A DNA stretch of 28,784 nt from Lobulomyces angularis. Taxonomy: Eukaryota; Chytridiomycota; Chytridiomycetes; Lobulomycetales; Lobulomycetaceae. Under the pieces are notes generated by a model. The model saw only the letters and a program-made list of their open reading frames with translations, was not told the origin of the DNA and made no database searches. The translations under genes were made by a program, and so were the position numbers. The DNA lies in contig JADHYX010000287.1 in assembly GCA_027604685.1 (NCBI GenBank), positions 1-28,784 on the forward strand, in the 5' to 3' direction. Positions 9,576 through 19,317 of the stretch are shown one piece after another. Within the stretch, counting starts at the first letter, position 1. Each line of letters begins with the position of its first letter.

Positions 9576-11645
9576 TTAAGCAAGAACAAGATTCTTCAGG
9601 CTGAGTAAATCTTGGGATAGTTTGTCGAAAGCATCACTAATGGCTTGTTGATTTGCCAAACTATTGTTTTCTTGATTAACTTCTGCCTCATTATTGTTTT
9701 CTTGATTAGCTTCTGCCTCGTTATTGTTTTCTTGATTAGCTTCTGCCTCATTATTGTTTTCTAAAACATTTTCTTGAACATTTTCTACAACTTCTTCTCC
9801 TTGTGCAATTTCTTGGATATTTTCTGTACTATTTTCTAGTTGAACATTATTTACTTTATTTACATCAACATCAATTTTGACATTTAATTGATTAATAATT
9901 TGAATTTGCGCTTGTTGTTGTTCTCTTGCGTTCTACGTAGCAGTAAAATTATTAATTAAAAATTTTAATCTCAAAAAATTGTTACCTCGAGCTCCTGTTC
10001 GGCAGCTAGCTGCTCTTGGCGTAATTTTTCAGCAGCAGCTTGGTCAATCAATCCCTGTTGTAGTTTTTGAGCAGCATCCTTTGAACAATAATTAGAAACT
10101 TTTTTAGAGTTTTTTAAGAGTTACCTCAGCAGCTTGTACAGCAGCAAGTCGTTGTGCCTCTTTTTCTGCAAGCAATTTTTCTTGCTCTGCTAATTTTTCT
10201 TGAGCTTCTTTCAATTCAGCTTCATTTTTTAATATTTCTGCCTCTAATTGTTCCTTTTGTTGATCGATTTCTTGTTGATTCTGTTCATTATTCTCTTGTT
10301 GATTTACCTCTTCCACTTCATTTAATTGTTCTTTGTCAACACCATTTCCATTTAACACATTAACATTTACTTCGATATCTACGTTCAGTTGGTTAATAAT
10401 TTGAATTTGTGCTTGTTGATTTTCTTGGGCACTTTTTAATTCTTTTTCTGCTGCAAGCTGTTCTTGAAGCAATTTTTCGGCTGCAGCTTGATCAATAATA
10501 CCTTGAGCCACCTTTGCTTCAGCATCCTAAAAGAAGTAATTAAAACTAAATTAATTCTTATTGAATTTTACTCTAGCGGCTTGTTCAGCAGCAGCTTTTT
10601 CGGCTTCCTTTTGTGCAAGTAATTCTTCTTGTTTAGCGAGTTTTTCTTCTGCGGCTTGAAGTTCTAATTTGTCTTGTGCAATTTTTTCATTTAATTCCTT
10701 TATTTGCTGTTGATTCAACTCTTCAGCCGCTGCAGCTTTTGCTTGTTGTTGTTCAAGAGCAGCTAATAACTCTTCATTTAATTCTTCTTTTCCGTTCAAA
10801 ATATTTACATTAACTTCAATATTTACATTTAGTTGATTAATAATTTGCACTTGTGCTTGTTCTTTTTGTTGCATGTCCTAAAATAAATTTAAAAACACTG
10901 AATAAATGGAAAGTAAAAAATTTGATTTACTTTAAGCGCTTCTTCAGCTGCTAGCTTTTCTTGAAGCAGTTTTTCAGCTGCAGCTTGATCTATAATTCCT
11001 TGTGCTAGTTTTTCTTCCGCTTCCTACAATAAAAGAATTTATTGAGTATGCACTTAAAAAAAAATTTTTTACTTTGGCTGCTGCTTCTGCTTGAATAATT
11101 TCAGCTTTCATTTGTTCTACAAGTAGTTGATCATTTTTTAACTTTTCTTCAGCTGCTTGAAGGTCCAGTTTGTCTTGGGCAATTTGAGCATTGAGTGTTG
11201 CTATTTCTTCAGGTGTTAGGTCATCATCTTCAGCTTCTGCTGCTGTGGATGCAACTGCTTCATTGTTAGCAGCAGTTCCAGTTGCTTCGACATCGTTACC
11301 AGCATCAACTGTTTCAATTTCTGAAGCTGTAACTACTTCGCTTTCTTGTTGGCCAGCAACAGTTGTAGTTTGAATACCTTCTTGTTGGCCAGCAACAGTT
11401 GTGGTTTGAATACTTTCTTGTTGGCCAGCAACAGTTGTAGTTTGAACACTTTCTTGTTGGCCAGCAACAGTTGTAGTTTGAATATCAGCTGCGGTTTCTA
11501 CTAACGAATCATTTGTTTCCACTAAAGAGTTAGTGGTGGAAGTTGCATCTTGAGTGGTGACAACTGAAGGTTGCGGCAGCGGCGCAGAAATCGAAAAGCT
11601 TGTAAGAGTAAGAAATAAAAGGGAGGAAATCCTTGTAAACTTCAT
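9576..11645 (-). CDS. Secreted Gln/Glu/Ala-rich coiled-coil repeat protein with duplicated exon modules
   Basis: No family recognised. Exons (high to low): 11645-11073, 11023-10931, 10877-10572, 10526-10125, 10078-9986, 9932-9576, giving 607 aa; all five introns are in phase 0. Residues 1-20 are a clear signal peptide (MKFTRISSLLFLTLTSFSISA, cut near SA-PLPQ). A Thr/Ser-rich stretch with four 12-residue repeats (QTTTVAGQQE core) occupies about 54-101. The rest is three copies of a composite unit: a heptad-like coiled coil (AQDKLDLQAAEEKL...), a 31-aa linker (QGIIDQAAAEKLLQEQLAAE) and a segment reading IINQLNVDIEVNVNVLNG. The linker is its own 93-bp exon twice (10931-11023, 9986-10078); in the middle copy it is fused to the following segment. 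Near the C-terminus a 10-residue ENNNEAEANQ repeat occurs three times. There is no transmembrane segment or GPI signal at the end (NLVLA), so the product is probably released or wall-associated. A structural or adhesive surface role is inference. Confidence 0.85.
9663..9762. repeat. 30-bp tandem repeat, 3.3 copies, coding
   Basis: Units 9663-9692, 9693-9722 and 9723-9752 plus a 10-bp partial copy. They differ at one to three bases each and encode the ENNNEAEANQ repeats in the last exon of the secreted coiled-coil protein. Confidence 0.9.
11344..11487. repeat. 36-bp tandem repeat, four exact-length copies, coding
   Basis: Units start at 11344, 11380, 11416 and 11452; the core ttgttggccagcaacagttg is identical in all four and changes are limited to a few bases at the ends. 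It encodes the 12-residue QTTTVAGQQE repeats just after the signal peptide of the secreted protein. Near identity suggests recent expansion or homogenisation. Confidence 0.95.
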
Positions 11646-13571
11646 TTTTAGATATTTGTAATGTATGCGATAGGATCTTTTTTATTGCTGAGGATCTTGG
11701 TATTGAAATGTAGGGATTTTTGAAACTTTTTATAGAAGTTTCTACTGAATTCAATAACCAAATCCCTTTGCCCCTGTAAATATTTGAGGCGGTTTTTTTT
11801 TTCCAGGCTTTTCACTGGATAGGGCCATTAACAATTATTGATTATAAGATATATTATTATTCTCATTAGCTACGCGTAGTTCACCGGAATTGTTTAATGC
11901 TGCACTCGATTATAGTGACTCCTTATGTCCCACTACTGTGTGCAGAGTAAGTGTTGCATAGATTGATTGTCTAATTGTGCCTCAAACCTAAAAACCAGAT
12001 CATATTGGAAAAATGTAATTTGCGAGAAGAAGGGTTTTTTTTTTAAACTTTAATTTAAAGTAATTTAGTTTAAGCCTACTTTTTTTCGTCTCAAACAAAA
12101 TAAAAATACAGATTTTCCATTTTCTTAATTAAAAGTGTTCCATACTTTAATTATAGTTTACAATTTATAATTTAGCAAGCAGCTATTTCAATGGCCCAAA
12201 TTTGAAAAATGGTTGTTTAATTTATAAATTGTATAAAAATGTATATTAAATGTACTCTAAATGTAAACCCTTTCTTCAAATACTTTTCTAGATACAACAT
12301 TATAATTTATGGTCTTTTTTATTAAGATACACTGAGTGCCTATAACAGTAGTTAAGGTTAAGTGTGATATTGAAGTTATAAAAACCTTTTAATAATATGT
12401 TCACCACAATTACTGTTCAACTTTTGTTTTTTAAGTTTCAGTTGTTAAATTTTTTATACTTTTTTATATTTTACTAATTTTCTTAACAAGAAGTGAAGAA
12501 AAACCTTTATTGAGTATAAAGTACACATAGGAATAAGAGGATTTTTTTGCTAATAATTTTATCTTAGATTTTAGACCTGAAAGAAGTTTTTGTATTATGA
12601 TTCATTCCAAAATAATGTTTTTTAACAAAAAAAACCATAAAAAAAAATGATAAATTTAAATTTTAAGAAAGCTGTATAAAGCTTGTAAATCAATTTACAA
12701 ACAAAATGTAATTTGTTTATTGAAAACTATTTCACAATTATTATTGTTAACCTCCAAATCTCACCAAAGAATGAAGAAACTATGAAAAGGGAACTAATAA
12801 TTTTACATAAAAAGGGTTCGTCAAATTTAGAACTTTTGTTTTCTTTGAACAATAAAAAGGTTTAAGTCATTCAGGCAAAGCAGCTTTGTGGTATTGTCAA
12901 TAATATCAGCTTCCTTTTTATCAATCCCAGTGCTAAGAATGCGATAATCAATTTTGTTTTCAAATCACAACGCAAAAAATTTTCTGAACCTTTAATATTT
13001 CTAAAACCACAGTCCAGTTTTTTACTTGCATATAAAATTCTTCTTGTTGTATTAGTTTTTTAATAGAATCTGCTTCACCTGTTAAAAAGTAAAAGTTCAG
13101 TTCAACTCTATTCGTTATTATCTTATTTGATGGCTCTACTTTTTTTTTTAAACAGCAAATGCAGCATACAATTATCAAATATAGATATTTTCCTTTGCAA
13201 TCATTTGTTTTGAAATTGTAGGTACCCTCTGTGTAGTTTCTTTGTTTTTCAAATAAACTGAAATTTTTTATCCATGCCTTTGAAGTGACGACGCTATTTG
13301 TGGTTGACAACAAAAACTACAGCGCTCAAAAGTGAAAATTATATAAAAAGACATGAAATAGAAAATTCGGAGTTTGTTTTAAGGGTAATAAGTAAAGGTG
13401 TATACTTATAACAACTGAGTCATAAATAATTATTTCCAATATTAATGAGCAATAAAATTTAACACCATCGTGCTTGCACCAATACCAGTGTTCGGCTTCG
13501 GTTAATACTACATATACCATATAAGTTATCAGTAACTCCGTTATTTTTTGAAAAATTTTAATCATTTGGTG
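11646..13571. other. Large divergent intergenic region (secreted protein / xanthine dehydrogenase)
   Basis: The largest gap, 1.9 kb, likely with promoters at both ends. At 11870-11879 there is a perfect palindrome CTACGCGTAG, about 225 bp upstream of the secreted-protein start; its ACGCGT core equals the yeast MCB cell-cycle element. A TGACTC (Gcn4/AP-1 core) lies near 11920. Both may be chance. The stretch 12040-12820 is A/T-rich with nothing I can support. 12827-13313 may hold a gene remnant (separate entry). Confidence 0.45.
12827..13313 (-). other. Possible gene or gene remnant, unrecognised
   Basis: On the minus strand an acceptor-like tttttaacag near 13080 is followed by an open stretch with EADSIKKLIQQEEFYMQVKN. 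Another open stretch ends at a stop at 12827-12829 and reads STGIDKKEADIIDN, then KLLCLNDLNLFI. The residue mix looks coding and the two could be exons of one gene, but I could not find a splice that joins them in frame. The last 25 residues resemble, weakly, the C-terminus of RTRAF/CLE7 proteins (TGD followed by a LL.I.DLR helix). No start codon or upstream exons could be assigned. Confidence 0.2.
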
Positions 13572-16500
13572 ATGCCATCCCAACTAAAAAATTTAGAAGT
13601 TAAAAACCATCTTTCTTTTTCAATCAATGGAAAATTAACTAATGTATGTAATCCGCGTATATCTCAAACATTAGCAGACTATTTACGGTATGAAGAAGGT
13701 CTCACAGGGACAAAAGTTGGTAAAGTACTGTTTTTTCTTCTCAACGTTTTTTATTTCACTTTATAGCTTGTAATAGTGGTGGATGTGGTGCTTGTACAGT
13801 TATACAAGTGAACTCTGACCATACACTAACTTCGATTAACTCTTGCTTAACTCCATTGGTTAAAATGGAGGGGACTTCCATTATCACTATTGAAGGTTTG
13901 GGCGATCAACATAAACCTAATGTTGTTCAGCAGCGAATTAGGGATTTTCATGGAAGGTTTATTAAATTAACTAAATTTTTTAAAATTCCCTTTATTTATA
14001 GCCAATGTGGATATTGTATATTAGAACATTAATAAAAGATTTAATAAGTTTAATCTTAGGTTCACCCGGATTTGCTATGTCATTGTTTTCATTAATCAAA
14101 AATGAAGGAGACAACTTAAATTCAAACTCTATCGAAAATAGTAAGTACCAAAATATCAAAAAAATTGTTTTATTACAGCACGTAAATTTAAATTTCTTCT
14201 TTTAGACTTTATTGGAAATATATGTAGATGTACAGGATACCGTCCAATTTTGGATGGAGCAAAATCTTTCATTGGTAATTCCTGTAACTCTTCATGCTCT
14301 ACTACCAAAAGTCATTTTACCAACAATTACCTTGACATCGAAGATCTTGTCCCGTTTAAGTGTAACCACTCGGAGGAGGCGAAAAGTTATTATTTTGAGG
14401 ATGACAAAAGAAAATGGTTTTGTCCTAATAATCTGAATGATCTTTTTGATTTTATGGTAGCATTTCCTTTTGACTCAAATTTAACATATATTATAGAAAA
14501 AATATCCAGATTCTGAAATTGTTTCTGGAAACACCCAGATAGGAATTACCAATTTACAAAACGAAAAGAAATTGTCCAAAAATTTAATTTTTCCTATGAA
14601 TGTTAAAGAGTTTAAAATATTTGAAGTTTCAAAAGTCGGAGTTACTATTGGAGGTATTGTAAATTTTCCCTAATTTTTATTTACTGTTAAAAATTATAGC
14701 TTGTTTAACCATCAGTGAAGCGCATGTGCTCATATCCAAGCTAATTGGGGAAGAAAGGAATAATCTTGAAGAATTTGAAATTAAGGGTTTAACAGCACTG
14801 TTATCTGCTTTAAGCCTATTTGCTGGAGTTCAAATTCGAAATGTAGCTACAATTGGTGGTAGTGTTATGTGCTCTCGGTCAAATTCTGAGTTAAATTCTT
14901 GTTTAATGGGATTGGTAAGTAACATAACCTAAATTTTAAATTAATTTTTTTTTCGGTATTCAGGATTCAGTTGTAAATGTTTGTTCTGAAAAAGGTGTCA
15001 CTGATATCAAATTTTCCAATTTTTATTTAGGAGATACTATCATATCTTTAAAAAAAGGAGAGATAATTAAATCAATTTGTATGATATAATTATTTGAATC
15101 AATATTTAAAGGATTTTCTAGTTTTACCTTTTACCAAAAAGGCTGAATTCGTTCAGTTCTACAAACAAGGGAAAAAAAAAGGTTAGAGACCAATCTAGTA
15201 AATGTTACTTATAACTTTTATAAAAAAGATTTTTCAAGGGCTATTGTTAACTCTTGTTTTAAGATTAAAGTGAATCATGATTTGGTAATTGAAGAAGCAG
15301 TGTTTGCTTTTGGTGGAATGCGTAAGAAAAAAAAATTACATTAGTGTTCATTTTTTTTTAGATGATGCTACAAGTAGAGCGAAACATTTGGAAGAAGGTG
15401 TTATTGGAAAAGTTTTGTCAAAAGACAAGTTAATTAACGAATTGCTTTCCAGTCAGACTTTCGACAAGGTACTATAACAAACAGTAAAAATCAAGTTAAA
15501 TTTTTAACTTACTTTTTTAAGGAAAATTTTTCTATTTCAGCTGGCCAGCTTAGTTACCGAAAAACGTTAGCCGCATCTTTTCTGCAGAAGTTTTTTAGTT
15601 TTGTTGTAAATGAGATGGCAATTTATAATGAACATTTGAAACCACTTGAAGAAAAAGAATTATCCATTTTAACTGATAGTAGAAGCGTTTCAACTGGAAA
15701 ACAGTTCTTTGAAGGACAAGAAAGCGAAAGTATTACTCATTTGAGTTCAACTAAGCATCTAAGTGGTACGAAAGAACAAATTTTTTTTAAATTTATTTAT
15801 TGAATAAAAAGGTGATGCTGTGTATGTTGATGACATTCCGAAGCAACCTAAAGAACTGTTTGCTTGCTGGGTTGGTTCGGCCCACGCTCATGCAAAAGTG
15901 TTATCTGTTGATGTTTCAAAAGCTCTTTTGATGAATGGAGTTGTGGGGTATCCTTTAAATTACAACACTTGAAGCATTAATTATGATATATAGGTACATT
16001 GACGCAAAAGATATTCCAGAAAATGGATCCAACGACATTTTACGAGGAGAACAGTTATTCAATACTGAAACTGAATTTGTCGGTCACATGATTGGATTGA
16101 TTGTTGCTAAAAATGAAGTAAGTATTTAAAGAGTACCTGTATCGTTTTTGACGTGAATCACCAAGGAAACGGCAAGGAAGGCGTTGGAGCTAGTCAAAGT
16201 TGAATACGAAATTTTACCCACCTGTTTTACTATTGAAGAAGCAATTGAAAAAAAAAGTTTTTTTTGTGATGGTCCCTCAATAACTTTTGAGCGAGGCGAA
16301 TTTGTGGGCCACGACGATGACCTCATAACGTTAGAGGGCAGCTGCAAAACAAACCCACAAGAACATTTTTACTTAGAAACTAATGTCTCGCTTGTGATAC
16401 CTCAAAAGGAAGACAATGAATTTGAAATTTGGATGTAATGATGATGAGATTTTTTTTTTTTTAAAATGTATATTATTTTTTAGGTCCACTCAAGACCCTA

Positions 16501-18806
16501 CTGCTACCCAAGCCAACATTAGTAAATTATTAGGAGTTCAAAGAAACAAAGTTTCTGTCAGGGTAAAAAGGTTAGGTGGTGGATTTGGAGGAAAAGAAAG
16601 CAGAGCTTACTTTCTTACTGCAGCTTGCACTATTGCTGCAAACAAGTTTGGGGTACCCGTCAGAAGTAGAATGACAAGAAGTGAAGGTTTTCTATAATTG
16701 CCATAAATATATTTCTTAATATTTAGATATGTCGGTCACTGGTCAAAGACATCCCGTTCTTGCGTTTTATAAGATCAGCTTTACCAAAATGGGAAAAATT
16801 GTTTCTTTTGAGGTGCTACTTTTAATTTTAATACAATTTATGATAAAATGTATTTAGGTTGACGTTTACAATAACGCCGGCTTTGTTGAAGAATTGTCCT
16901 CCGGTCATTTGCAGAGAGTTCTTAGTAAATACCATGAAGAATATTATTTTTTTGAAAAATTTTTTATCATTTAGTGCATCTGGACAATTGTTACAATATA
17001 AATAACTTTAGAGCTAACGGTTTTATGGCTAAAACCAATCTACCTAGCAACCGAGCCTTTAGGGGTTTTGGGGCACCACAAGGAATGATGATTATTGAAA
17101 ATGCAGTGGAGAAAGTTGCAAAATTTTTAAAAACTGACGTTTCGAAAGTTAGGGTAAGCCAACATTATCGCACTTTTTTAATCTCGTCATTAGGAACTGA
17201 ATTTTTATAAGACAAATGATAAAACGCATTTCAACGAAATCCTAGAAAATGTTTATATCGGAAGGATTTGGTAAAGGGAAAAACATCTTGATTTATTGAC
17301 ACTAATAATTTTAGGTCCGAGATAAAAGAAAATTCAAATTTTGAGAAAAGGAGTTTGGAAGTTGAAAATTTCAATAAACTTAATAAATTCAAAAAAAGAG
17401 GAATTAGCTTGATTCCCACTAAATTTGGAATTGGATTCCCTGCATATTTAATGCAGGGCGGTGCTTTGATAAATGTAAAAAAATCTAAATTTTTTTTTGT
17501 TTTTGTTATTGTTACATTATTTTTTTAGGTTTATATAGACGGTACAGTTTTGATATCTCATGGAGGTTTAGAAATGGGACAAGGGCTACACACTAAAATG
17601 CTTCAGATTGCCTCTAGAACTTTAGTATTATCATCATCCTAACAATAAACCAAATAATTGTAATTTTTTAGGGAATACCGGTTTCAAAAATACATATAAA
17701 GGAAACAAATACAGATATTGTTCCTAACACTGCGGTAACAGCAGCTTCAATTTCAACTGATTTAAATGGGATGGCTGTATTGAATGGATGCGAAATTCTT
17801 AATGAGAGATTGAAACCTTTGAGGGAAAGTAAAAAGGATTTAAGCTGGGAGCAATTAATTGCAGAGGCTTACATGGAGAGAATAGATCTCTCTGCAAGAG
17901 GCTTTTATAAAGCTACAGGTAATTTTAATCCTATTTTAATCCATCCTAAAATTTTAGATATGGATTACAATTGGGAATTAAAAAAAGGTAGAATTAACAA
18001 TTATTTTACATATGGTGCTGCCGTCACAGAAGTTGAGGTTTGATAAAAGAAAAATTATCAATTTTTAATTTAATCTTACCTACTTTCAAGATTGATGTTT
18101 TAACTGGAGCACATACAGTGATGAGAACGGATATTTTGATGGTTTTTTTTTTTTTTTTAATTTATTTCAATTTAGCTTTTTTTTCCCTTGATGTAAAGGA
18201 TGTTGGAAAAAGTATCAATCCCGCTTTGGTAATTTAAAAACCCTAAATTTTTAACTTGGTATTCAATTAATTTGTAAATATAGGACATTGGGCAAATCGA
18301 AGGAGGCTTCATACAAGTGTGGTTAATTTAAACCTTAGGCTAATGATTATTTAATAGGGATTGGGCTGGTGCACAATTGAGGATCCGTTGATATCATCCA
18401 AGACAGGAAAAGCAAAAACTATCTGTCCTGATTCATATAAAGTTCCTGGCACAAAAGATATTCCATTAGATTTTAGAGTCAGTTTACTAAAAGGATCTAC
18501 GAACAAAAGGGCAGTCTTTTCGAGCAAAGGGATTGGCGAGCCCCCATTGTTTTTAGGTACTTCAGTATTCTTCGCGATAAGAAGTGCAATTCAGGCTTCG
18601 AGGTAACAATTTTTTGAAGAATTATATGTAACGCAACGGAACATATTCAACTTACTCTATTTTTTAGAATTGAAAACAACAAAAATGTGGAATTTACTTT
18701 GAATCCTCCTGCGACAAGTGAAAAAATTCGAATGTTATGTGAAGATAACATTACAGATTCTTTTCAAAAAGATAAGCTGATTGTGGATGAATTCATTTCC
18801 TCTTAA
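13572..18806 (+). CDS. XDH: Xanthine dehydrogenase (molybdenum hydroxylase), with one apparent frameshift
   Basis: Oxidises hypoxanthine to xanthine and urate in purine catabolism. 28 exons, starting 13572-13719, 13767-13956, 14002-14015, 14060-14140, 14206-14456, 14497-14653, 14700-14914, 14964-15078, 15122-15321 and ending 18358-18602, 18668-18806; total 3944 nt, one base short of 1315 codons. First [2Fe-2S] domain: CNSGGCGAC (residues 51-59). Second: QCGYC and CRCTGYRP (about 115-153). FAD domain includes VSGNTQIG and [16 protein letters not shown]. Molybdenum domain includes [42 protein letters not shown] and [10 protein letters not shown]. The residues matching bovine E802, R880, F914, F1009 and catalytic E1261 are all kept, favouring purine substrates over aldehydes. 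In exon 9 the frame breaks at an A9 run (15172-15180): FVQFYKQGK continues as RLETNLVNV only one base out of register. Length is normal for the family. Confidence 0.93.
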
Positions 18807-19317
18807 TATGAATGTTTAATATTATAGAACTCAACACTATAATCATCATTAGATAACAGTGTATGTATATGTATACAACTTCTTAATATTTTAATATTTA
18901 CTTTTTAAGAGTATTTTGTGATAAAAACGCAGTATGTATTATGTAAAACAATTCAAATGTAATCTCTAAATATTATCATTAAAAGCTCCAAAAGGGACAT
19001 ATAATTCGATGTTGAAATGTTTATTATCTTTTTTTTTTTTTTTTTTTTTTGTTGAATAAAACAGTATTGATTAAAAGTATAATCAAATTCATGCTAAATA
19101 AAACTCTGGAGAAAAATGAAGTTTTTTATTGGTTATTTTATTGGTTATTTTTATTAAAAAAAATATTTTCCATTACCATAATAAAAAATGAAGAAAAAAA
19201 TGTTGAAACAAACAATCAGTTTTATTAGCAAATTACAAAGTTTTTTTTGAGTATATAATATTTTTTTTAAAAAGTAATATTTTATTCTTATTTTTTAAAG
19301 AAAACAAAACTACGAGG
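18807..19317. other. Intergenic gap between convergent genes
   Basis: Lies between the 3' ends of xanthine dehydrogenase and hexokinase. It has a run of about 22 T at 19029-19050 and a short direct repeat of ttttattggttatttt around 19120-19152. No gene seen. Confidence 0.5.

Noticed and set aside
10154..10363. Leucine-rich plus-strand open frame
   Set aside because: It is the mirror of the Glu/Gln-rich coiled coil on the other strand; such codon mirrors give false hydrophobic frames.
11530..11754. 74-codon minus-strand open frame across the start of the secreted protein
   Set aside because: It is out of frame with the signal peptide and supported by nothing else.
13526..13532. GATA-factor site (CTGATAA on the minus strand) upstream of XDH
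   Set aside because: Purine catabolism genes in fungi are often under GATA control, but a single such site is expected by chance in DNA this A/T-rich.
13326..13583. 85-codon minus-strand open frame overlapping the XDH start
   Set aside because: It overlaps a well-supported exon, has no recognisable motif and lies in low-complexity DNA. It looks like a chance frame.
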